The position numbers and the translations under genes are program-made. From assembly GCA_963662705.2 (NCBI GenBank), contig OY759767.1, forward strand, positions 2,480,001-2,544,000: DNA of 64,000 nucleotides. The letters are read 5' to 3'. This stretch comes from JAPPHA01 sp963662705. Lineage in GTDB: Bacteria > Pseudomonadota > Alphaproteobacteria > Rhodobacterales > Rhodobacteraceae. Positions within the stretch are counted from its first letter, which is position 1; the number at the start of each line of letters is the position of its first letter. Shown piece by piece: positions 54,382 through 62,955 of the stretch. The notes beneath the pieces were generated by a model. That model was not told the DNA's origin. It saw only the letters and a list, made by a program, of their open reading frames with translations, and ran no database searches.

Positions 54382-55413
54382 CTAGGGGAACAGCGCCGGG
54401 GCCATCAGCCCTTCAGTCTCGGGCAATCCGAGCATGAGATTGGCATTCTGTACGGCCTGGCCCGACGCGCCTTTCACCAGGTTGTCGAGGACGGAAAGAA
54501 CGATTGCTCGATTTTCACGCCGATCGGAAACGACACCGATATGGCAAAAATTCGCGCCACGAACATGGTGGGTGTCCGGAATTTCACCGAATGGCAACAC
54601 CAAGACAAAAGGTTCATTCGCGTAGCGGTCGGCGAGAGCCCGGTGAACGTGCCCGGGATTCCCCTTGACATGAACCGTTGCAAGAATTCCCCGGTTTTGC
54701 GGCAGAAGATGAGCGACAAACGTTGGGCTGACAGGTTTTCCTGCCATTCTGGTAAATTCCTGCTCAAACTCGGCGATATGCCGGTGGGAAGCCACGCTGT
54801 ACGGCCGGTACCCTTCAGAAACCTCCGAGTGCAGAATCGCTTCGCTGGGCGATCTTCCTGCGCCCGACACTCCGGTCGCCAGGTCGATGACGATCTCGTC
54901 GGAATCGACGACTCCTGCATCCAGTAGCGGTAACACGGCCAGGAGCCCGGTTGCGGCATTACACCCGGTTCCCGCAACGAGGCGAGCGTCCCGAATCTCA
55001 TCGCGATAGAACTCCGTCAGACCGTAAACTGCCTCCTGAACCAGCAGAGGAGCAACATGCTCGACTCCGTACCATCGCCTGTATTCGTTTACGTCTTTCA
55101 ATCGGAAGTCCGCAGAAAGATCGACCACTCTGGCCGCCTCGACAACCTGTTTGACCGCGTCCTGGCTGACCTTGTGCGGCAAAGCACTGAACACGATGTC
55201 GATTTCGGTCAGGTCAATCTGATCGAGTCGTGCCAGACCGGGCAGATCAAGGTGCCGCAAGTGAGGAAAAACAGTGCTGACCGCCATACCGGCCTTCCTG
55301 TCCGCGGCGAGCGCCGCGACTTCCATGCTTGGATGTGAAGCGATCAGGCGTATGAGTTCGGCGCCCGTATAGCCGCTCGCACCGAGAATCGCGATTTTGT
55401 GCTGTTTCGACAC
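54382..55413 (-). CDS. argC: N-acetyl-gamma-glutamyl-phosphate reductase
   Basis: A 343-residue NADPH-dependent reductase of arginine synthesis. IAILGASGYTGAELIRLI is the nucleotide-binding loop and VAGTGCNAATGLLAVLPL holds the catalytic cysteine; GVSGAGRSPSEA and HRHIAEFEQE are further conserved blocks. I take the GTG at 55413 as start, with GGAG six bases upstream, although the frame is open further. It leads the operon continuing into ccmE, ccmF and ccmH. Confidence 0.93.
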   Translation of the reverse strand: MSKQHKIAILGASGYTGAELIRLIASHPSMEVAALAADRKAGMAVSTVFPHLRHLDLPGLARLDQIDLTEIDIVFSALPHKVSQDAVKQVVEAARVVDLSADFRLKDVNEYRRWYGVEHVAPLLVQEAVYGLTEFYRDEIRDARLVAGTGCNAATGLLAVLPLLDAGVVDSDEIVIDLATGVSGAGRSPSEAILHSEVSEGYRPYSVASHRHIAEFEQEFTRMAGKPVSPTFVAHLLPQNRGILATVHVKGNPGHVHRALADRYANEPFVLVLPFGEIPDTHHVRGANFCHIGVVSDRRENRAIVLSVLDNLVKGASGQAVQNANLMLGLPETEGLMAPALFP

Positions 55414-55984
55414 GATAGTCTCCGGAGACGAGTTCACGGGTCGAATTAAGGGAACTCCTGAGCCCGTGCAACGCCGATGACTTGCCTTTCTTCGTATCGC
55501 CCCCGATACAAGTGTTGAATTCCCTGCGGCGCCGAAAAGTGTTTTCGAGCGCCGGGAATCGACAGGCCGTTTCCGATGCCGAGTGAATGACACCGGTCGG
55601 CTGCAGCAAGGATCCCTGATTCGGGAAACAGGCGATTCAACGAAACCATGGAGGCCAGCCGGCTGAATGATGCCCGGATCCAGGAGATGGCCAGACATGA
55701 ACCTGGTTGCAATTCCAATGCAACTGCAGGCAATTCCGGTTCTCGGTCAACTTTGCCATGGTGTTTGACTTCGTTCGCCGTTACGCCACAATTGACGGCG
55801 GACTGGCGATACCACGCCGCTAGACAGCGAAGAGGCGTCCCGGAAACAGGTGAAACGCCCCGACCGGCAGGCCCGGTTGAGACGCCGTGGCACGTGTCCG
55901 CACCGGGATTCCGGCCAGTGGCTATTTGCCAAGGCAATCGGGATTCCGGCCTGAACGGACGGTAGCTGCCAGCGCCTGGAAGAC
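55414..55984. other. 571-base interval upstream of argC and of a divergent enoyl-CoA hydratase
   Basis: No open frame here has family-like sequence. It must hold two divergent promoters, which I could not identify with confidence. Confidence 0.35.
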
Positions 55985-56830
55985 TTGTCGATCAACCAAA
56001 ACCGGAAGAAAAAATTGGAAAACGACATCTTGCTCGAATCGCAGGGCGGCTCCATCGCCCGCCTGACGCTCAATCGACCCGAAAGCCGCAACAGCCTGTC
56101 CACCGCGATGCTTCGACAGCTCACTGAGGCGATCTCCAGACTCGGGGACTCCCGGGACGTCCGGGTGATCGTCCTTTCCGCTAATGGACCGGGATTCTGT
56201 TCCGGGCACGATTTGAGGGAATTGACGCAGGCGCGGCAAAATCAGGACAGGGGCGCGATGTTCTTCGAGGAAACAATGAACCTCTGTTCCAGGCTCATGA
56301 TGACGATCACACGCACTCCTAAACCCGTAATCGCCGAGGTGCACGGTATTGCAACTGCTGCGGGATGCCAGTTGGTCGCCACTTGCGACCTGGCTGTCGC
56401 GTCCGACGATGCTCGATTTGCCACGCCCGGCGTGAATATCGGCCTGTTTTGCTCGACTCCAATGGTTGCACTGTCCCGGAATGTCGGACGCAAGGCATCG
56501 ATGAACATGCTATTGACAGGGGACATGATCGACGCGGACGAAGCACGCGTGATCGGACTCGTAAACAAGGTGGTTCCGAAACGGAACCTGCGTCAATCAG
56601 TCGACGGGTTGGCGGAAAAGATCACATCCAAGTCTCCCGCAATCCTCCGCATTGGCAAGGAAGCATTCTATCAACAGATCGATCTGACCCTGCCCGAGGC
56701 ATACCGGTTCGCCTCCGAGGTCATGGTCATGAACATGCTGGAGGCAGACGCCGAGGAAGGCATAGGCGCGTTCCTGGACAAACGGTTACCGACGTGGAAT
56801 GCGGATCGAGAAAGTTGCGGAAATTCTTGA
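55985..56830 (+). CDS. enoyl-CoA hydratase family protein, ECHDC3-like
   Basis: A crotonase-fold protein of up to 281 residues. GPGFCSGHDLREL and HGIATAAGCQLVATCDLAVAS form the oxyanion hole, and FATPGVNIGLFCSTPMVALSR is typical of the ECHDC3 group. Start is uncertain: TTG at 55985, or TTG at 56015 with GGAAG six bases upstream giving MENDILLES. It is isolated from other acyl-CoA genes. The 271 bases between it and rpsI contain nothing I recognise. Confidence 0.86.
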   Translation: MSINQNRKKKLENDILLESQGGSIARLTLNRPESRNSLSTAMLRQLTEAISRLGDSRDVRVIVLSANGPGFCSGHDLRELTQARQNQDRGAMFFEETMNLCSRLMMTITRTPKPVIAEVHGIATAAGCQLVATCDLAVASDDARFATPGVNIGLFCSTPMVALSRNVGRKASMNMLLTGDMIDADEARVIGLVNKVVPKRNLRQSVDGLAEKITSKSPAILRIGKEAFYQQIDLTLPEAYRFASEVMVMNMLEADAEEGIGAFLDKRLPTWNADRESCGNS

Positions 56831-57101
56831 CTGGTGACGGAACCTGGCGATTCGCTATCAAGGTACGGCAACAATGAATCGATCTCTGGCCGGGTCCACC
56901 TCTGCCATGTCTCTTTCCTGAATCAAGGCCGGCTTCGATGGCCGTAAACGGACTCGCGAATCAATCGCAGGATTGTCGGTACGAACGATCCGACGCCCAT
57001 GTCAGGCCAAAGCGAATGGAAGGGTGAACGGGCGCCGCTCCAAGGCGCCCGGTAACGATTCTGTATGGCCGAAGAAAGACTTTTCGGGCGCGGCGATTCC
57101 G

Positions 57102-57602
57102 TCAGCGTTTCGAGAACTGGAAACTGCGGCGGGCCTTCCGCTTTCCGTACTTTTTTCGTTCAACCACCCGGGCGTCCCTGGTCAGGTACCCGGCCGATTT
57201 CAGCGCAGGCCGCAGCGACGGATCGTAGAGTTGGAGCGCCTTCGAGATTCCATGTTTGACGGCACCGGCCTGTCCGGAAAGACCACCTCCCTTTACCGTC
57301 GCCTTGACGTCAAACTCGTCCCTGACTCCGGCGACATCGAACGGTTGGCGAAGAACCATTTGAAGCACGGGACGTGCAAAGTAGCTCTCGATATCCTTGC
57401 CATTGATGACAAAACGGCCCGACCCGGGCTTGATCCACACGCGGGCCACGGCGTCCTTGCGCTTGCCCGTCGCATAAGAGCGCCCGAATTGATCGCGAAC
57501 CGGTTCGCGTTGTGCAACTGGTTCAGCGGGAAGGGCTTCAGACCCGTCCGCAACCGCTTCGTTCAGGTCTGCCATTGATCTGATCGATTCATTCATCGTC
57601 AT
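57102..57602 (-). CDS. rpsI: 30S ribosomal protein S9
   Basis: A 166-residue S9 with the usual alphaproteobacterial N-terminal extension (about 40 acidic and neutral residues) before YATGKRKDAVARVWIKPGSG. GGGLSGQAGAVKHGISKAL and the basic C-terminus KKYGKRKARRSFQFSKR, whose tail reaches the P-site tRNA, are intact. Its ATG overlaps the end of rplM by four bases. Confidence 0.96.
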   Translation of the reverse strand: MTMNESIRSMADLNEAVADGSEALPAEPVAQREPVRDQFGRSYATGKRKDAVARVWIKPGSGRFVINGKDIESYFARPVLQMVLRQPFDVAGVRDEFDVKATVKGGGLSGQAGAVKHGISKALQLYDPSLRPALKSAGYLTRDARVVERKKYGKRKARRSFQFSKR

Positions 57603-58063
57603 TCGCTCCGGGTATTTTTCGGGTTCATCGACTTGACGTCCAGAACCTCCGGTTTCTGGGCAGCATGAGGGTGCTCAGAACCGGCATACACCCTCAAGTT
57701 CGTCAGCTGGCGTCGACCCAGGGGGCCTTTAGGAAGCATACGCCGAACGGCCTGCATGAGCAGGCGTTCGGGATGTGCACCCGATAGAATCTGACTGGGA
57801 GTCCGGCTCTTGATTCCGCCCGGATAACCGGTGTGCCAATAGTGAACTCGATCCGTCCTTTTCTTTCCGGTCAATTGAACCTTGTCAGCATTGATGACAA
57901 TGACATTGTCTCCCATGTCCATGGAAGGAGTGAATGTCGGTTTGTGTTTGCCTCGAAGGCGGGCAGCAATGATCGATGCGAGGCGCCCGAGTACGACTCC
58001 ATCTGCATCAATAAGCACCCATCTCTTGTCGACATCAACAAGTCTCGCCGAATAGGTCTTCAT
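57599..58063 (-). CDS. rplM: 50S ribosomal protein L13
   Basis: A 154-residue L13. RWVLIDADGVVLGRLAS, DNVIVINADKVQLTGKK, YWHTGYPGGIKSRT and AVRRMLPKGPLGRRQL are the conserved blocks. It is cotranscribed with rpsI, and a clear promoter lies in the A+T-rich DNA 50-75 bases upstream. Confidence 0.97.
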   Translation of the reverse strand: MKTYSARLVDVDKRWVLIDADGVVLGRLASIIAARLRGKHKPTFTPSMDMGDNVIVINADKVQLTGKKRTDRVHYWHTGYPGGIKSRTPSQILSGAHPERLLMQAVRRMLPKGPLGRRQLTNLRVYAGSEHPHAAQKPEVLDVKSMNPKNTRSE

Positions 58064-58110
58064 GCCTCAACCCCACGTTGATTCTTGCAGGTGTTCATCC
58101 AGAAGGCTGC

Positions 58111-58139
58111 TGTATCCTAAAACGGTTCAATCAAGTCAA
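58111..58139 (-). promoter_or_regulatory. rplM-rpsI promoter
   Basis: On the minus strand TTGACT (58134-58139) and GATACA (58111-58116) are separated by 17 bases, in A+T-rich DNA that contrasts with the surroundings. It would start the ribosomal operon independently of the upstream thioesterase gene. Confidence 0.7.
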
Positions 58140-58201
58140 TGCCAAACTATGGAAAATAATCATGAAAAAATAACGCTTTATATGTGGGGTATATTATTAC
58201 C

Positions 58202-58624
58202 TCATTTTTTTCGTGGAGGAATCGAGTATGTCAGCACGGCGTGTGCAATCATCCCGTCGACACCGTCCGCGTAGACGTCCACTTCGCACACGCACAGGGA
58301 TATTCCGAGTTTCAGGATCCTGGCACGCCCCAGCAGGTCACTCCGGGGTGGTTTTCTCATGAAATTGATCGAACAGTTCGTCGTCACCGCCAATTCCATG
58401 GGACCGATGCGTGACAACAGGGCCAAGTAGACCGAAACGTCTGCCAGGGCAAAAATCGACGGGCCTGAAACGGTGCCCCCTGGTCGCAGGTCTTGCTCCC
58501 GGACCTTGAGGCGGACATCGATCCCCCGATCGGTCAAATTCACGATTTCAAATTTGTTGCCTACCTGGGGAAATCTCTCCCGCAGGAATTCGCCAAGATC
58601 CCGTTCATTCATCATCAGGCGCAT
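58202..58624 (-). CDS. PaaI-family hotdog thioesterase
   Basis: A 140-residue hotdog-fold protein. LRPGGTVSGPSIFALADVSVYLALL and TTNCSINFMRKPPRSDL match PaaI-type thioesterases; they hydrolyse small acyl- or aryl-CoA esters as tetramers. GAGGAG eight bases before the ATG at 58624 fixes the start. A PaaI-type gene ahead of rplM-rpsI is common in Rhodobacterales; no functional link to ribosomes is known to me. Confidence 0.87.
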   Translation of the reverse strand: MRLMMNERDLGEFLRERFPQVGNKFEIVNLTDRGIDVRLKVREQDLRPGGTVSGPSIFALADVSVYLALLSRIGPMELAVTTNCSINFMRKPPRSDLLGRARILKLGISLCVCEVDVYADGVDGMIAHAVLTYSIPPRKK

Positions 58625-58900
58625 TCAGGCGCTCCTCACCCAATGCGCCCCGCGGTTCGATTTCGTTCCGTTCCACACGGCATTCGGCGCCGACCGAACC
58701 ATCGCATACGTGGTCACGGCGTCCGTCCCTGTTCCGCGAGTCCTGTCGTTCGACAAGGTTTGCGTGACGCGGGTGGGCAATAAATCCGCCCGTGTGGGTT
58801 GATTTCGGTCCCAAGTGGACCAAACGAATAGCTGTCTGCAATTGCGTATTTCTTTGACACCTTTCTTCGGGAGGCCTTGTTCAAGCGACCACCTGCCCCC

Positions 58901-60403
58901 TCAGCAACCGTAAAGCTCGCCGAACTTTTCGTTCAGGTAATCAATCAGGGGGACTTCCGTCGGACTGTGGCCGATGACCTGTTTCATCAGTTTGCGCGGC
59001 AGGTAGACTTTGCCATGCCTGTGAACCTTTTCGCGCAACCAGGCGAGTAGAACGCTCACGTCTCCACGAGAAACCTGTTCATCAAGGTCAGGGATGTCCA
59101 GGGCCACCCGCGCCATGATCTCGGCCGCGTAAATGTTCCCGATCGTGTAGGTGGGAAAATACCCGAAACCGCCTTGTGCCCAGTGAATGTCCTGGAGAAC
59201 CCCGTTGCTGGCCTTGTCGACGGCAAAACCAAAGTCTTCCAAAAAACGATCATTCCACGCGGCTTCCAAGTCATTCACTTCAAGGTCGCGGTTAATGAGC
59301 GCCCGTTCGAGATCGAACCTCAGCATGATGTGAAGGTTGTACTGGACTTCATCAGCCGAGGTCCGGATGTACCCCGGTTTGATTGCGTTAACGGCGCGAT
59401 ATAGATCGTTGGAATCAGGAATCCAGGAGGTTCCGAATTGACCGCACATTCGCTTGTACAGATGGTTGCAATACGCGCGGCTGCGGCCAATCTGGTTTTC
59501 CATGATGCGACTTTGGGACTCATGGATACCCATGCTCGTCCCGGTTCCGAGAATAGTCGATCCAAGGTCTTCATCGACACCCTGTTCATAGAGAGCGTGT
59601 CCCACCTCGTGGATGGTTGAATACAGGCAGTCCAATGGATCGCTTTCGTCAACGCGATTCGTGATCCTGACATCGCTATGTGACCCGGCCGTGAACGGAT
59701 GAACGCTTTGGTCCACCCGCCCCCGGGACAAGTCATATCCGAACTCCACCGCAATCTCCTGAGCGAGATCAATTTGCTGCGGCTCCGGGAAACATCCCTT
59801 GATTTCCGGCACTGTCTTTCCGCTGTCGCGTACTCTTCCCAGCAAATCGGTGATGCCGTCGCGCAGCCTGCGAAACGTTTCCGAAATCTCTTCGCTGCTC
59901 GTTCCGGGTTCGAACTCGCTCAGCAATGCATCGTAAAGACAGCCATCTCCGGCGATCGCTTCGGCCTCTTGTCGTTTCAGTTGGACCATCCGTTCGAGCA
60001 TCGGACGAAAAGACTCGAAATCACTGTCTTTTTTGGCCTTGGCCCAGGTGTTCGCCGACTCGGGTGTCACACGCGCGATTTCAGCCGCAAGTTCAACGGG
60101 CACGCGCACGGCACGCTCACGCCTGGTTTTGGCAACCCTGATTGTGGCTGACTTGCGTGCGTCCAGATCGCCAGGGTCGACGGCATCAAGCAAATCCCCG
60201 AGTTCGCTGGCAACCCAACGAGAATGGACGATCTCCTCAAGCGCGCCGTTCTGTTTTCCCCGCTGATCCTGCGCGCCTGCGGGCATGCAGGTTTCCAGGT
60301 CCCAAATGAGCAGTCCCTGGACCTGTTCAAGCAAGGTCGTTTTCGTCAGGTAGGCACCGAGTTCGTCATAGGATATGTCGTCGTCGCGCTTGGCCATCGT
60401 CAT
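58901..60403 (-). CDS. M32-family carboxypeptidase
   Basis: A 500-residue zinc carboxypeptidase of the Taq carboxypeptidase family. The catalytic HEVGHALYEQG and the family hallmark HESQSRIMENQIGRS are present, with the GYIRTSADEVQYNLHIMLRFD segment further on. It is cytoplasmic (no signal peptide) and predicted mostly helical. Its ATG overlaps the stop of the heme A synthase gene by four bases, so they are translated together, although no functional connection is evident. Confidence 0.94.
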   Translation of the reverse strand: MTMAKRDDDISYDELGAYLTKTTLLEQVQGLLIWDLETCMPAGAQDQRGKQNGALEEIVHSRWVASELGDLLDAVDPGDLDARKSATIRVAKTRRERAVRVPVELAAEIARVTPESANTWAKAKKDSDFESFRPMLERMVQLKRQEAEAIAGDGCLYDALLSEFEPGTSSEEISETFRRLRDGITDLLGRVRDSGKTVPEIKGCFPEPQQIDLAQEIAVEFGYDLSRGRVDQSVHPFTAGSHSDVRITNRVDESDPLDCLYSTIHEVGHALYEQGVDEDLGSTILGTGTSMGIHESQSRIMENQIGRSRAYCNHLYKRMCGQFGTSWIPDSNDLYRAVNAIKPGYIRTSADEVQYNLHIMLRFDLERALINRDLEVNDLEAAWNDRFLEDFGFAVDKASNGVLQDIHWAQGGFGYFPTYTIGNIYAAEIMARVALDIPDLDEQVSRGDVSVLLAWLREKVHRHGKVYLPRKLMKQVIGHSPTEVPLIDYLNEKFGELYGC

Positions 60404-61548
60404 TCACTTCCTATTCGGTCATCAGGCGGAAATACTGCCAACAACCTCAGCCTGGTAATGAAGAGAAATGTCGCGACGGCCCCCGCCTGATGGAGGATTG
60501 CGGTATGACTCGATGCTTGCCCGAAAAGAGTGACGATGCCCGCCAGTGCCTGGCACAAGACCACAACGATGACGAGCGCACTCCAGTTTCTGATCGAGAC
60601 CATCGAGGACCGCCTGCAGCGTAGCCAGAAAAACACCGAAAACCCCAGGATCAGGTATGCAACCAACCGGTGATTGAACTGCGTCAATGCGGCGTTTTCG
60701 AAAAAGTTGATCCAGAACGGACTGTAGTCAAAGCTTTCGTCGGGCAGGAACTGGCCATTCATGAGCGGCCAGTCCACGTAACCCCTGCCGGCATCCAGGC
60801 CAGCGACGAGTCCGCCAAGAAAAACCTGCAAGAGCATGATCGTCACGAACACCGCCGAATACCGTGAGATCCGGCTGTTTCTGCGACGCGTCGCCTGAAG
60901 CAATTCGACCGGCTGCATCCTTGCCAGCCAGTACGACCAGGCAGCCAGGCCGAGAATCGCGAATGCGAGCGTGCTGTGGATTGCCAGCCGGTATGCCGCG
61001 ACATCGACATTTCGCCCTGACAGCCCCGATGTCACCATCCACCATCCGAGGACGCCCTGAACAATGATCAAAATGCCGATTTGCGACGAACGAATGATCC
61101 AGTTTCGGTTGAGGCCCCCGCGCGCGAGGAGCCAGGCAAACCCGGCCAACCAGACAACTCCCAACAGCCTGGCAATCATCCGATGAGCCCACTCCCACCA
61201 GTAAATGCTCTTGAATTCCGCGAGAGTCATGCTTGCGTTCTGCAAGGCAAACTCAGGAATCAATTTGTATTTTTCGAATTCTTGAGCCCAATCCTCGGTT
61301 GTCATGGGTGGAATGACTCCCGAGATCGGCTTCCATTCCGTAATCGAGAGGCCACTGTCCGTCAGCCGTGTCATCCCGCCGATGAGAATCGTTCCGATGA
61401 CCAGCAAGATCTGAATGAGGAGCCACCAGGCTACCAGCCTCCTGACCCTGCCGGTCTTTTGTCCGCGGGAAGGCCTGCCACCGGAACCGGGCTCCAAGCT
61501 GCGGTCCGGGTCCGGTACATGTTCAAAAATCTTTTTTCCGGAAGTCAT
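60400..61548 (-). CDS. ctaA: heme A synthase (COX15/CtaA)
   Basis: A 382-residue membrane protein with eight predicted helices that oxidises heme O to heme A for aa3-type cytochrome oxidase. Heme-ligand histidines appear as WEWAHRMIARLLG, AIHSTLAF, FNHRLVAYLIL and HTAILHQAG; GGMTRLTDSGLSITEWKPI is the type 2 family signature. The cytoplasmic N-terminus is longer than average and charged. Confidence 0.95.
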   Translation of the reverse strand: MTSGKKIFEHVPDPDRSLEPGSGGRPSRGQKTGRVRRLVAWWLLIQILLVIGTILIGGMTRLTDSGLSITEWKPISGVIPPMTTEDWAQEFEKYKLIPEFALQNASMTLAEFKSIYWWEWAHRMIARLLGVVWLAGFAWLLARGGLNRNWIIRSSQIGILIIVQGVLGWWMVTSGLSGRNVDVAAYRLAIHSTLAFAILGLAAWSYWLARMQPVELLQATRRRNSRISRYSAVFVTIMLLQVFLGGLVAGLDAGRGYVDWPLMNGQFLPDESFDYSPFWINFFENAALTQFNHRLVAYLILGFSVFFWLRCRRSSMVSIRNWSALVIVVVLCQALAGIVTLFGQASSHTAILHQAGAVATFLFITRLRLLAVFPPDDRIGSE

Positions 61549-61926
61549 GCATTCACCGAGTCACCAGACGGTCATTGGGAATTCCGGACCGCGAATCGGG
61601 TCCCGGCCGATTTGATCCGGACTTACAACAAATCGAAACCGCACACACCGGAGCTTTTGTGCCGAAATCAGCTGGCGAACCCGTGATCTGACCGACTTCC
61701 GAACGGCATGAATGTTCACGGCATTTCCAGCACTGATTGAGTTTCCGCGGTAAATTCTCCTTGTCAGGCGCGGCGCTTTACACTCCCCTTCTTCATCGGG
61801 GTCGCGCAAAGGTGCGGCCCCGGCACTAATCCTTCGGGTGAATTGAGGCTCCTTCCGATTGCATGTCACGGCATCACGGCAACTGACAGCAGATTACCCG
61901 TCCTCGCGATGCAATTTTTTCAAACA
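61549..61926. other. 378-base interval between trmJ and ctaA
   Basis: I see no gene. Open frames lack family-like sequence, and no strong hairpin or promoter was found by eye. Confidence 0.35.
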
Positions 61927-62742
61927 TCACCGTTTGGTGGCATGACTTCCAGAGCCCGGTCTTCTATCCGTCAGTGTTCGAATGACACCGTGAATCGTCC
62001 GGACATCGCGACCTGTCAGCTGCATTCGGGAAAGCAGGTTGCGTAAGTTTCGTTTCATCCTCGAAGCCTTTGATTCTGGAGTAAAAAACCCGCGAGCCGA
62101 GAGTTCCTTCTCAAGACGATCGGCCAAGACCTGCACTTCCGAAAACTCTGCCATCGGTTCGGGATTGCGGCGGGGTGTGCTTTCACATGAGGAGTCTTCC
62201 GCGGCGACCCACCACTCATAGGCCAACAACAGCACAGATTGTGAAATATTCAGCGACCTGAACCCCGGATTTACCGGTATGGTTACGATGGCATCGGCAA
62301 GCGAAACATCGGAATTGTTCAAACCGGATCGCTCTGGACCGAAAAGAAGGCCAACCCTGTTGCCGTCGGCCGCCATTTGCCGCGCATTCCGCATCGCCTG
62401 CCGGGGAGACAGAACATTCTTGGTCATGTCTCGCGTCCTCGCGGTCGTCGCAAAGACAAAATTCAGTCCTGAAAGTGCTTCCCTGGTCGTGGCGTACAAC
62501 CGTGCCCGCTCCAGTATCCATTCAGCTCCGCTTGCCATCGCGACGGCAGATGGATTCGGCCACCCGTCGCGAGGGTCCACGATCCGAAGGTGTTCCAGTC
62601 CAAAGTTGAGCATGGCCCTGCACGACGCACCTATGTTCTCCCCCAATTGCGGGCGAACCAGAATGACGGCAGGGCGAAAATCCGACAAAGTTCCCTCATC
62701 GGTCATTTCATCGAAATCCCAGTTGCGTTCCTTGCCTTTCAT
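61927..62742 (-). CDS. trmJ: tRNA (cytidine/uridine-2'-O-)-methyltransferase TrmJ
   Basis: A 271-residue SPOUT-fold methyltransferase modifying position 32 of the tRNA anticodon loop. The trefoil-knot motifs are VRPQLGENIGASCRAMLNFG, LLFGPERSGLNNSD and IPVNPGFRSLNISQSV, the SAM-binding region. GAGGATAG lies in front of the ATG at 62742; a second ATG at MTDEGTLSD is possible. The C-terminal 80-residue helical extension is typical of TrmJ. Confidence 0.93.
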   Translation of the reverse strand: MKGKERNWDFDEMTDEGTLSDFRPAVILVRPQLGENIGASCRAMLNFGLEHLRIVDPRDGWPNPSAVAMASGAEWILERARLYATTREALSGLNFVFATTARTRDMTKNVLSPRQAMRNARQMAADGNRVGLLFGPERSGLNNSDVSLADAIVTIPVNPGFRSLNISQSVLLLAYEWWVAAEDSSCESTPRRNPEPMAEFSEVQVLADRLEKELSARGFFTPESKASRMKRNLRNLLSRMQLTGRDVRTIHGVIRTLTDRRPGSGSHATKR

Positions 62743-62955
62743 TCGACTATCCTCAACTGTACCGTTTTTCCCATAAGCAAGGCATGCCGCATGATTGGGG
62801 ACAACTCGTCGCCCGGACCTTGATTTGACATTGTGGCTGTGCGACGGTTTTTGTCATTTCCCGGTTGACGTCTTTCGGGGTGATTGGATTACCTCGGATT
62901 GTTTCATGGGCAACGAAAGCTCCCCATCAGTTGCCACCGATTTTACACAGAATCC

